Assembly (NCBI GenBank): GCA_020425515.1
Contig: JAGQRI010000069.1
Span: forward strand, 1-39,974
Source: Planctomycetota bacterium
GTDB taxonomy: Bacteria > Planctomycetota > UBA8742 > UBA2392
DNA: 39,974 bases
Reading direction: 5' to 3'
Made by a program: the position numbers and the translations under genes. Positions 9,027 to 15,484 of the stretch are shown piece after piece; position 1 is the first letter of the stretch, and the number at the start of each line of letters is the position of its first letter. The notes under the pieces are model-generated. The model made no database searches. It saw only the letters and a list, made by a program, of their open reading frames with translations, and was not told the origin of the DNA.

Positions 9027-9575
9027 CTACTCCGCGTCGTAGCTGGGCAGGATCTGTTCCATCTCGCCCGTTTGCGGATCCATCGCGTACAGCACGTCGA
9101 TCTGGTAGTTGTTGCGCTGCTTGCGGCTGATGACGGCCACGAAAACGATGTCCTTGTTTTCGAAGCTGCTCGAGGCCTTCCACTCGACGGTCGTGCCGGC
9201 GCTGATGTTTTCGTTGGTCTTGTTCTCGCCGCTGACGAGCTCGAACGCGAGGCGGACGCGGTTGGTGCTGCTGCCTTCGGCGTCCTTCATCTTGAGCGTG
9301 CCGCGGTTGGCGCCCTGCTTGCCGTCGTAGGCCTGCTCGAAGACCTGCTCCTTGTTGGTGGGCACGCCGTCGTCGTTCAGCCAGATCTGGTGGGCGCGCA
9401 GGCGGACGTTTTCTTTGTCCCAGGAGTCATCGTAGTTGGTCGCGATCATGGCGACGCGTACCAGCGTGGCATCCGCGCGGGGCTTGACGGCCTCGATCTG
9501 CGGCTTGGGCATGCCCCCGCAGCCTGCAATCAACGCGCCGAAAACCAGCACAGCGAAAGTGGCAATGAACTTCAT
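9027..9575 (-). CDS. Lipoprotein of unknown function
   Basis: A protein of 182 residues with a lipoprotein signal: MKFIATFAVLVFGA, then the lipobox LIAGC, with the acylated Cys at residue 19. The mature domain is small and beta-rich (VRVAMIATNYDD, VRLRAHQIWLND, IVFVAVISRKQRNNYQIDVLYAMD). It looks like an immunoglobulin-like or transport-related sandwich, but no family is recognised. The start has a good ribosome site (GGAGAAGCG then ATG). It is convergent with the upstream exported protein and divergent from the anchored protein that starts at 9727. The region 9576-9726 between the two divergent genes holds their promoters. Confidence 0.75.
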   Translation of the reverse strand: MKFIATFAVLVFGALIAGCGGMPKPQIEAVKPRADATLVRVAMIATNYDDSWDKENVRLRAHQIWLNDDGVPTNKEQVFEQAYDGKQGANRGTLKMKDAEGSSTNRVRLAFELVSGENKTNENISAGTTVEWKASSSFENKDIVFVAVISRKQRNNYQIDVLYAMDPQTGEMEQILPSYDAE

Positions 9576-9714
9576 CGCTTCTCCGTATCAGGTTGTGAGC
9601 ATTGCTAGCACGAGTTTGCCCAAAGCTGCGGCAAAGTCCACTGTGCAGGATAATCAGCCCGGGTTTCCAGCGCATACCCTTCATTTCATGAACCCTTAAC
9701 CGCCGAAATCGGAC

Positions 9715-9720
9715 TACACT
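9715..9720 (+). promoter_or_regulatory. -10-like hexamer, predicted leaderless start
   Basis: TACACT lies exactly six bases upstream of the ATG at 9727, and no Shine-Dalgarno sequence is present. Transcription would start at or next to the start codon. Confidence 0.5.
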
Positions 9721-9726
9721 TGCACC

Positions 9727-11682
9727 ATGAAGCTGCCAGTCAAAATCGCCATCACCGCCGGCCTGATCGTCGCGGTTGTCGTCGGCGCGGGCGTCGCGTG
9801 GTACTTCGCGGACGGACCGAACACCTACGAAGTCGAGAAAACCCACACCGAACCGTCCAGGCCGTCCGACCTGCTGGCCGACGACAGACTTGAAGACAAA
9901 CACCCGGTATTCGACCCGGACCTGATCGAAAGCCGCCCCTTGGGCGAGCACGACAATCCGTGGCAGATCAACAGCAGCGCCGCGGTGATCAAGCTGGACG
10001 TGCGGGATATTCGCACAAGCGAAGACCCCGCTATGCAGCGCCTGTACCCGGACTACGCCAGCGCGGCAGCGGCGATCGAAAAGGCCGGCTATCACGTACT
10101 GCCGAGCGTGAACCTGCTGGGCGGCAAGGCCAAGCAGTTCGACGACGGGCTGTACGCGGCGATGGACCTGTACATGGCCCGCAACGCCGAGGTCGGCGTA
10201 CGCGACGTCGAGCTGTGCGTGCGCCAGGTGTTGACCGAACTGATGCCGACCGGCGAGGCCTACGCATGGCTATGGGCCAGTCTCGAACTGGGCGGCTACG
10301 TCGGCACGGACGAATACCAGCGCCGCCCGCCCATGGCCGACCGGTTCATTGCGGAATTCCTGGGCGACAAGGCGCAATCCCAGCCGGTCGGTTTCTACAA
10401 CTGGAACGAGAAGCTGCAGCGCGTCTTCCGCTTCCTGCGCTATCTACAACAGGGTTTCAAGCGGCGTGAAGGCACGCCCAACGTAGTCGCGCGGGCATTG
10501 CGCAAAAATGCCCAGGCGCGCGAAGCGTACGCCCGCATGCTCGACTTCTACCGCCACCTGACCAACCCGTTCATCAACCTGTCGCTGCTGCCGCTGGCCG
10601 AGCCCGCCAACGCGGACAAGAGCCTCGACGAGCTGGCGGCCGTGGGCGGGCTTCGGCACGTGGAAGTCGCGTTCCTGCCGTCGTCGGATGCGCCGGAGAC
10701 CGAGCTGTTCGAGCGCCTGTACCCGGAGGGCATGCCCGCCGGCGCGGACCTGATGATGGATTTGATCAAGGCGATCCGCGACGGCGCCGTGGATCTTGCG
10801 CCGAAACCGAACAGCGGCTGGTACGACTACCAGTTGCACGCGCTGGAAACCCTGCTGCTGCCGGGCAAAGGGCCGGAAAGCAACAAGCTGCTGCTGACCA
10901 AGAAGTACAAGCTGCGCCTGGTGGAAGCATTTAAAGCCATGGTCACCAAGACGCGCGAGACTCACGTGCGGCAAATGATGGCCGCTGGGGGAAACACGTC
11001 TGTTGCGGAGAGAGGGCCGCCCCCGGAGTCACTGTCGCCGCGCTTGCGCCTGGAGCCGAACCCGACCTACTACCTGCGCATCGCCCGCAGCTACGCGTTT
11101 CTGCAGACCTACCTGATGACCGTGGTCGAGAACCTGAACTCGATGCCCGGGCTGCGCGCCGACGGCCCGCGCGACTTCCCGCTCGGTGACGAACTCGAAA
11201 ACATGCGCCAGCTTTTCTATGGGCTCTACTTCGTCAGTTGCGACGACATCGGCCTGAAGCCGGAACTGTTGAAGGACGAAAACGCGGACCCCGTATACCA
11301 CCGCGTGCTCGCCGCCAAGTGGCTTGAGGACTGGCAGCACGACCCGGACCTTGCCGTCGACACCCGCGTGGGCGTGCCGGTCTACCGCATGCCCGGTGAG
11401 TACACGCGCTTCTGGTGCACGGTCGGCGTGCGCCCGATCAAGCTGCGCGCCAGCTACGTCACCAGCCCAAGCTGGCGCCCGACGCCGAAGCCGGACGCAA
11501 CGCCGGCCGATTGGGAAGAGATCGAAAGCTACAACCTGACGCCTGAAACGTGGGTGATTCTCGGCGACGACTTCGTTGAGGTACAACGGAAAGGCGACGC
11601 CACCCTGACCCGCAAACAACTGCGCGAAGTCTGCGACCAACACCAGACCAAACAGGAAATCGCCGCGGCGTTGGCGGATTAG
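9727..11682 (+). CDS. Membrane-anchored protein of unknown function
   Basis: A protein of 651 residues with a single N-terminal membrane segment (about residues 6-28, IAITAGLIVAVVVGAGVAWYF) and short cytoplasmic basic end, so the bulk is likely periplasmic. The rest is largely alpha-helical, with long stretches such as YAAMDLYMARNAEVGVRDVELCVRQVL and LRKNAQAREAYARMLDFYRH. It has a C-terminal beta-containing part (VYRMPGEYTRFWCTVGVRPIKL) and no recognised catalytic motif. There is no ribosome site before the ATG; a -10-like hexamer sits six bases upstream. Its stop is 12 bases from the convergent spoVG-like stop, so transcripts from both sides may overlap. I do not recognise the family. Confidence 0.75.
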   Translation: MKLPVKIAITAGLIVAVVVGAGVAWYFADGPNTYEVEKTHTEPSRPSDLLADDRLEDKHPVFDPDLIESRPLGEHDNPWQINSSAAVIKLDVRDIRTSEDPAMQRLYPDYASAAAAIEKAGYHVLPSVNLLGGKAKQFDDGLYAAMDLYMARNAEVGVRDVELCVRQVLTELMPTGEAYAWLWASLELGGYVGTDEYQRRPPMADRFIAEFLGDKAQSQPVGFYNWNEKLQRVFRFLRYLQQGFKRREGTPNVVARALRKNAQAREAYARMLDFYRHLTNPFINLSLLPLAEPANADKSLDELAAVGGLRHVEVAFLPSSDAPETELFERLYPEGMPAGADLMMDLIKAIRDGAVDLAPKPNSGWYDYQLHALETLLLPGKGPESNKLLLTKKYKLRLVEAFKAMVTKTRETHVRQMMAAGGNTSVAERGPPPESLSPRLRLEPNPTYYLRIARSYAFLQTYLMTVVENLNSMPGLRADGPRDFPLGDELENMRQLFYGLYFVSCDDIGLKPELLKDENADPVYHRVLAAKWLEDWQHDPDLAVDTRVGVPVYRMPGEYTRFWCTVGVRPIKLRASYVTSPSWRPTPKPDATPADWEEIESYNLTPETWVILGDDFVEVQRKGDATLTRKQLREVCDQHQTKQEIAAALAD

Positions 11683-11694
11683 ACCGTTGCGGAA

Positions 11695-12111
11695 CTACTC
11701 GTCGTCGGGTTCGTCCACGCCGCCGCCGGCCCTGCGGGCGGCTTCCTTGTGGTAGGCGTCGAGGATCGCCTTGTGGACGTAGTCGCGCACCTCACTGCGG
11801 ATCGGGTGCACCAGGTCGAAGTGCAGCTTCGCGCGTCCGCGGGCGTCGGTGTCGGCGCGGTTGTGCGGAAGCTTGGCTCCGCACTCGTTGCAGTACTTGG
11901 CGCGCAGGTGGTTCTTGTAGCCGCACTTGGCGCACTTGTCGGTGATTTTACGCGAGGGCATGGCGATGAAGGGGGCTTCATCGCCTTGAATGATTTTAAG
12001 GTCCTTGATGACGAACGCGTTGTTGAGAGTCACGCTGCAATAGCCGAGGAGTTTTTCGTCGTCTTCAGATGCGAGCTTTACCCGTACTTCCGTGACTTCA
12101 ATGTCACGCAT
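11695..12111 (-). CDS. spoVG: SpoVG-family protein with inserted zinc ribbon
   Basis: A protein of 138 residues. The N-terminal half matches SpoVG (IEVTEVRVKL, then GYCSVTLNNAFVIKDLKII, then PFIAMPSRK), and the C-terminal helix segment matches as well (LHFDLVHPIRSEVRDYVHKAILDAYHKE). Between them lies an extra four-Cys knuckle (Cys60, Cys63, Cys74, Cys77; CAKCGYKN and YCNECGAKL) that Bacillus SpoVG lacks and that should bind zinc. SpoVG proteins are RNA- or DNA-binding regulators, so the insertion may add a nucleic-acid or partner contact. The ATG at 12111 is preferred over a GTG at 12132: it has GGGGA seven bases upstream and lies four bases past the ispE stop. It is probably the second gene of an ispE-spoVG operon. 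The acidic tail is DEPDDE. Confidence 0.9.
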   Translation of the reverse strand: MRDIEVTEVRVKLASEDDEKLLGYCSVTLNNAFVIKDLKIIQGDEAPFIAMPSRKITDKCAKCGYKNHLRAKYCNECGAKLPHNRADTDARGRAKLHFDLVHPIRSEVRDYVHKAILDAYHKEAARRAGGGVDEPDDE

Positions 12112-12115
12112 GGGT

Positions 12116-12985
12116 TCATCCCCATACTTCACCCCGAGGCAACGATTTTACCGCGAAGGCTCGCCCCAATGCCCTTGCCGTCAGCGACTGAACCAGTCGT
12201 TGTGCGTCAGCCGTGCCCGATACGAGGAACACAATCGACGAACCCGAGCCGCTTACAAATCGCACAAGAACGTCCGGTTCATGTGCGGTTTCGGACCAGG
12301 CCTGGTTCAGTTTTCCCGACACCCTCAGAGCTGATTCCTGGAGGCGATTAAAGATCAGCGGTGCAAGCTCTGTACTTCCGGGTTGTTCGGGCAAATCATG
12401 AAATAAGTAACAGTTGCGAGGCGCGTACGTCAAGTCCCGGGAAAGCTCGGTGTAGACTTTACCGGTCGGGCAGACCTCTTCCGGGTAAAGGATCACAAGA
12501 TCAGCGTCTACAATATCTTGTATCTGCTGGACCTGCTCTCCCCGACCCGTGCAAACAGCGGTTCCGCCCTCGACAAAAAACGCACAGTCACTCCCGACTT
12601 GCGAGACTATATCCCTTAGATCATTTTTGTGCAAATTAAGGTCCCATAGACGGTTCAAGGCGTTCAGTGCGTTCGCCGCGTCGCTACTGCCGCCGCCCAG
12701 CCCGGCCCCGTGTGGAATCTGTTTGCTCAAGGCGATGTGTGCACCCCGCCCGGAGGCGTGCTGCCGTCGCATGATTTCGGCCGCGCGGTACACCAGATTC
12801 TGCGTCGGGTCGCCGAGGTCAATGTTGCACTCGAGGGTCAGTTGGTCGGCTTCGCTGACCGTGATCTCGTCGAACAGGCTGACCGTCTGCATGACGGTTT
12901 CGATCTCGTGGTAGCCGTCCGGGCGCTTGCCCCGGATCTCGAGGAACCAGTTGATCTTGGCGGGCGCCTTGATGGTGATCGTCAT
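12116..12985 (-). CDS. ispE: 4-diphosphocytidyl-2-C-methyl-D-erythritol kinase
   Basis: A protein of 289 residues, the usual IspE length. This cytoplasmic GHMP kinase phosphorylates CDP-methylerythritol in the non-mevalonate (MEP) isoprenoid pathway. Visible motifs are KAPAKINWFLEI near the N-terminus (Lys10 of the active site), the GHMP ATP loop PHGAGLGGGSSDAAN (residues 91-105), and GSDCAFF with the catalytic Asp at about residue 133 (the usual form is GSDVPFF). The third motif is GSGSSIVFLV near the C-terminus. The start at 12985 fits the family N-terminus; the frame upstream has no similarity. It is followed at once by the spoVG-like gene, and ispE-spoVG adjacency is a known bacterial arrangement. 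The gene indicates that isoprenoids are made by the MEP route. Confidence 0.95.
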   Translation of the reverse strand: MTITIKAPAKINWFLEIRGKRPDGYHEIETVMQTVSLFDEITVSEADQLTLECNIDLGDPTQNLVYRAAEIMRRQHASGRGAHIALSKQIPHGAGLGGGSSDAANALNALNRLWDLNLHKNDLRDIVSQVGSDCAFFVEGGTAVCTGRGEQVQQIQDIVDADLVILYPEEVCPTGKVYTELSRDLTYAPRNCYLFHDLPEQPGSTELAPLIFNRLQESALRVSGKLNQAWSETAHEPDVLVRFVSGSGSSIVFLVSGTADAQRLVQSLTARALGRAFAVKSLPRGEVWG

Positions 12986-13028
12986 GCCGCCAGTGTTCGC
13001 TGTCTGGCGCCCCCTGTCGAGAGGGTGC

Positions 13029-13496
13029 CTACGGCGACTGGGGCGTGAGTTCGGCGCTGCCGTTCTGTTCGCCGTGGGTGACGTGCACGCGCAGCTTCTC
13101 GAACGTGAAGCCCACGTCCTCAACAGGCTTGTAGTCCATGCCGCCGGCGCTGCCGCCCGGGTTGATGCGGCTGACACGGGCGTTCAGGATCTCGAACGCC
13201 ATGCGGTAGATTTCCTTGCCGTCTTTCTCGGCCTTCATCTCGATGACCACCGAGTTCAGAGAATCGCCGGTCTGGCACAGGCGCATCAGCACCGGCGTGG
13301 CGGCGTCGCTGTAGCGCATGACGGAAACGTCGTACAGGTGCACACGGCGAGGGGCGCCGGCCGCGGGGGGCTCGGCGGCCATGCCGTGCGAGAACGAGAG
13401 GATGTCGCACTTGTCGCTCACGTTGTCGCCGGACTTGAGGAAGCGCCCCAGGCTGTTGAAGCGTATGGTCCAGCTCTGCTTGATGTCGTCGGTCAT
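13029..13496 (-). CDS. Hcp-family (type VI secretion tube-like) protein
   Basis: A protein of 155 residues with the Hcp fold pattern: CDILSFSHGM corresponds to the IEVLSFSWG strand. RVHLYDVSVMRYSDAATPVLMRLCQTGDSLNSVVIEM matches the family segment on ordered subunit contacts, and YRMAFEILNARVSRI plus a GGS...KPVEDVGFTFEKLRV stretch match the C-terminal strands. Hcp forms hexameric rings of the type VI secretion tube or acts as a carried effector. No other T6SS gene is in this window, so it is an orphan and might instead belong to a related contractile or unrelated exported system. The ATG at 13496 was chosen over an in-frame GTG five codons upstream; a GGAAA element is nearby. It lies 43 bases downstream of... 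the ispE start side, in the same direction, so it may be the first gene before ispE-spoVG. Confidence 0.75.
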   Translation of the reverse strand: MTDDIKQSWTIRFNSLGRFLKSGDNVSDKCDILSFSHGMAAEPPAAGAPRRVHLYDVSVMRYSDAATPVLMRLCQTGDSLNSVVIEMKAEKDGKEIYRMAFEILNARVSRINPGGSAGGMDYKPVEDVGFTFEKLRVHVTHGEQNGSAELTPQSP

Positions 13497-13617
13497 GGTT
13501 GGTTTCCGCACGCTGTGAGCAAATCCAGTCTACCCCACCAAACGCGCGCGGGTTGCGAAAATGTGACGGGTCGGGGCCGGGGCGGTTTCAGCATTCGTAA
13601 CCAGCGATTGACGAAGT

Positions 13618-13713
13618 GTGGCACAGGCAATCTTGCCTGTGGGGCTGAGCGCAGCGAGGCCCGGCCCGTCGCGGCAAAGGCGCCGCGACCACAGGCAGGA
13701 TTGCCTGTGCCAC
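13618..13713. repeat. 96-bp inverted repeat with 25-bp arms
   Basis: The arm at 13618-13642 (begins GTGGCACAGGCAATC) is the inverse of 13689-13713 with one mismatch. Inside them TCGCGGC and GCCGCGA form a second stem, so the whole element can fold as a nested hairpin. It fills most of the 250-base gap between smpB and the hcp-like gene. It looks like a dispersed palindromic repeat and contains no gene. Confidence 0.85.
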
Positions 13714-13746
13714 GCGAACCAGCTGAACATGAACCATGAAACTGCT

Positions 13747-14223
13747 CTAGCGCTTCACCCTGCGGGCGATCTCGCGCTTGGCCTGCTTTTCTTTCAATGC
13801 CTGGCGCTTGTCGTAGAGTTTCTTGCCCTTGCAGACGCCCAGTTCGACCTTCGCAAAACCGTTCTTGAAGTAGATCGACAGTGGCACCAGAGTCAGCCCT
13901 TGCTCCTGCAGTTTCTGGCGCAGCTTCAGGATCTCGTTCTTGTGCAACAGCAACGCGCGCTTGCGTTTGGGTTCATGCACTTCGATCTGGTTGCCGCGGT
14001 TCCATTCCGGGATCTGCAGGTTCATCAGCCAGGCGAGGGACCGTTTCTTGTCGACGGTCGCGTGGGCGTCGGCGATCACGCAGTGCCCGGCGCGCAGGGA
14101 TTTGACCTCGCCGCCGGTTAACTTGATGCCGGCCTCGTACTTTTCCAGCACGTGGTAGTCGTGAAAAGCGCGGCGGTTGGTGGCGATCACCTTGCGCCCG
14201 GGTGCGGCATCAGTCTTGGCCAT
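13747..14223 (-). CDS. smpB: SsrA-binding protein SmpB
   Basis: A protein of 158 residues, the normal length. SmpB binds tmRNA and brings it to stalled ribosomes for trans-translation. Matching segments are VIATNRRAFHDYHVLEKYEAGIKLTGGEVKSLRAG at the N-terminus, LLLHKNEILKLRQKLQEQGLTLVPL in the middle, and the basic tail GKKLYDKRQALKEKQAKREIARRVKR, which normally becomes helical in the decoding centre. The usual IVLTGTEVKSLR is present here as IKLTGGEVKSLR. There is no ribosome site; a TAAGGT hexamer lies six bases upstream of the ATG, so the transcript may be leaderless. The smpB 5' end is partly copied at 14863-14925. The tmRNA gene is not in the window. Confidence 0.95.
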   Translation of the reverse strand: MAKTDAAPGRKVIATNRRAFHDYHVLEKYEAGIKLTGGEVKSLRAGHCVIADAHATVDKKRSLAWLMNLQIPEWNRGNQIEVHEPKRKRALLLHKNEILKLRQKLQEQGLTLVPLSIYFKNGFAKVELGVCKGKKLYDKRQALKEKQAKREIARRVKR

Positions 14224-14229
14224 GACGCA

Positions 14230-14235
14230 ACCTTA
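14230..14235 (-). promoter_or_regulatory. -10-like hexamer of smpB, predicted leaderless
   Basis: On the minus strand TAAGGT sits exactly six bases upstream of the smpB ATG. It is a weaker match to TATAAT than the others of this set. Confidence 0.35.
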
Positions 14236-14265
14236 ACGAAGCCCGGTTGCACGCGCCATCCAGGG

Positions 14266-14565
14266 CTAGCCGTCACGGCTCAACTTCCACGAGTCCGGGT
14301 GGGCCGCCGCGTGAACCACAGCAACAATCCGAATGGGTTCCTCGAGCGGCATGTAGAACACCTTGAACGGGAACTGCTTCAGCAGGATCCAGCGGACGTC
14401 CGGTTCGATCGACGGGTGGGCTTCCGGGTGCTCCAGGATTTCGACAAAGGCGTGGCGCAGTCGAGCGCTGAATTCAGCCCCCAACCCGGCCTGGGCATGA
14501 CCATAGTACGCAACGGCGGCACGAACATCCGCCTTGGCCTGCGGCTCGATGAACAGCAGATTCAT
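14266..14565 (-). CDS. RelE/ParE-family toxin
   Basis: A protein of 99 residues with the ParE/RelE core: an N-terminal FIEPQAKADVRAAVAYYGHAQAGLGAEFSARLRHAF helical hairpin, EHPEAHPSIEPDVRWILLKQFPFKVFY, then IRIVAVVHAAAHPDSW. Family members bind and inhibit DNA gyrase (ParE) or cut mRNA at the ribosome (RelE); the sequence alone does not say which. It overlaps the upstream antitoxin gene by four bases (ATGA), the usual antitoxin-first order, so production is coupled. It is one of two related modules here. Toxin identity with the second copy is low, while the antitoxin N-termini are nearly identical. Confidence 0.9.
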   Translation of the reverse strand: MNLLFIEPQAKADVRAAVAYYGHAQAGLGAEFSARLRHAFVEILEHPEAHPSIEPDVRWILLKQFPFKVFYMPLEEPIRIVAVVHAAAHPDSWKLSRDG

Positions 14566-14786
14566 TTGTCTGCGTTGAGATTGTCGAGAAACTCGAACGC
14601 GTCGGTGCCCTGGCCTGGATCGCGACGGTATTCCTCAACACGTTTCCGGACCAGTTCGCGCTGCCAGTCAGGCGTCGGGACTTCCGCGCCCGCCGACGCC
14701 AGCGATTGGCAGATCATCTCAAGCAGCTTCATACGTTCTTCGACGCTGAGCTTCTCAATCTGTTCACTTGTGAGTGTTCCGGCCAT
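14562..14786 (-). CDS. Antitoxin, addiction module component family (PF09720-like)
   Basis: A protein of 74 residues. The N-terminus MAGTLTSEQIEKLSVEERMKLLEMICQSL is typical of the short addiction-module antitoxins paired with ParE/RelE toxins; the C-terminal half (WQRELVRKRVEEYRRDPG) is the likely toxin-binding helix. The last four bases overlap the toxin start. It should neutralise the toxin encoded immediately after it and probably represses the operon. The start codon follows TAGAAT by exactly six bases and has no ribosome site, which suggests a leaderless transcript. Confidence 0.9.
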   Translation of the reverse strand: MAGTLTSEQIEKLSVEERMKLLEMICQSLASAGAEVPTPDWQRELVRKRVEEYRRDPGQGTDAFEFLDNLNADK

Positions 14787-14792
14787 ATGACC

Positions 14793-14798
14793 ATTCTA
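14793..14798 (-). promoter_or_regulatory. -10 hexamer of the first TA operon, leaderless
   Basis: TAGAAT on the minus strand lies exactly six bases before the antitoxin ATG. The same hexamer and spacing precede the second antitoxin. Confidence 0.6.
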
Positions 14799-14862
14799 GC
14801 AAGCAGTTCGCCCTGGAACCACGCAGGTTCAAACATCCGCAGCGAGAACCCATGACCTCCCT

Positions 14863-14925
14863 GAAAGCGCGGCGGTTAGTGGCGATCACCTTGCGCCCGG
14901 TTGCACGCGCCATCCGGGCTAGCCG
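14863..14925 (-). pseudogene. Remnant of the smpB 5' end between the two TA modules
   Basis: GAAAGCGCGGCGG through GCGCCCGG (14863-14900) matches smpB codons near its start (14162-14201) with very few changes. It then joins directly to a copy of the smpB upstream region (14901-14925 matches 14246-14272), skipping about 45 bases that include the smpB start codon. The junction falls in a shared GCCCGG, which suggests a deletion between short repeats. This shows that the second TA module, with the neighbouring smpB end, was copied next to the first, or the reverse. Confidence 0.8.
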
Positions 14926-15218
14926 ATGATCCGGCGAGAGACAAACTCAGGGTCGGCACCCGCATATAGGACAGCAATCACGCGAACCTCACCGGCTCCG
15001 CATCGATAGTAAATCGAATACGGGAAGGCACGCACGGTCGTACGACGTACCTGGCCTTCCCAGATCGGATATGCTTCCGGGTGCTCGGCCATAACCGAAA
15101 GTTTGTCCCGCACCTGTTGTCTTAAACGATCACCCAGTCCCTGCGAAAGCGACTCGTAGTAGCAGTAGATGGCGTCGAGTTCGTCGAGCGCTTCGGGTTC
15201 AAACCGGACCGGTGTCAT
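14919..15218 (-). CDS. RelE/ParE-family toxin, second module
   Basis: A protein of 99 residues with the same fold pattern: RFEPEALDELDAIYCYYESLSQGLGDRLRQQVRDKL, EHPEAYPIWEGQVRRTTVRAFPYSIYY, then VRVIAVLYAGADPEF. The motif EHPEA(Y/H)P and the FPxxxxY segment align with the first toxin, but the overall identity is modest, so they are old paralogues or came from different donors. The gene overlaps its antitoxin by four bases. Its stop codon lies inside the block copied from smpB upstream DNA. Gyrase or mRNA targeting cannot be told apart here. Confidence 0.9.
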   Translation of the reverse strand: MTPVRFEPEALDELDAIYCYYESLSQGLGDRLRQQVRDKLSVMAEHPEAYPIWEGQVRRTTVRAFPYSIYYRCGAGEVRVIAVLYAGADPEFVSRRIIG

Positions 15219-15442
15219 GCCTTGCGCTTGCCGAGGCTGGCCAGCGCTTCGTCAGCAGGTATGCCGGGATGCGGATCCTCTTCCATCCGATTCAAGCGCT
15301 GTTCGATGATTGCGCGGTGCCACTCAGGAGCTGGCAACTCGTCGGATTGCTCTGCGAGACTTTCACAGATGAGTTGCAGCAACTTCAAGCGTTCTTCGAC
15401 GCTGAGCTTTTCGATCTGTTCGCTTGTGAGTGTTCCGGCCAT
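15215..15442 (-). CDS. Antitoxin, addiction module component family, second module
   Basis: A protein of 75 residues. The first 17 residues (MAGTLTSEQIEKLSVEE) are identical to the first antitoxin, and the next dozen nearly so, whereas the C-terminal halves differ, as do the toxins they must bind. That pattern suggests that the DNA-binding/regulatory end was kept while the toxin-binding end diverged, or recombination at the shared N-terminal segment. Translation probably begins on a leaderless transcript (TAGAAT six bases upstream). It overlaps the toxin gene by ATGA. Confidence 0.9.
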   Translation of the reverse strand: MAGTLTSEQIEKLSVEERLKLLQLICESLAEQSDELPAPEWHRAIIEQRLNRMEEDPHPGIPADEALASLGKRKA

Positions 15443-15448
15443 TCATTC

Positions 15449-15454
15449 ATTCTA
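15449..15454 (-). promoter_or_regulatory. -10 hexamer of the second TA operon, leaderless
   Basis: TAGAAT on the minus strand, exactly six bases before the ATG at 15442. The neighbouring 50 bases are similar to those in front of the first antitoxin. Confidence 0.6.
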
Positions 15455-15484
15455 GCAGCCAGACGGCCCTGCAACCATGCCAGT

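Noticed and set aside
13029-14223. Type VI secretion cluster
   Set aside because: Only an Hcp-like protein is present. No sheath, baseplate or spike gene is found in the window.
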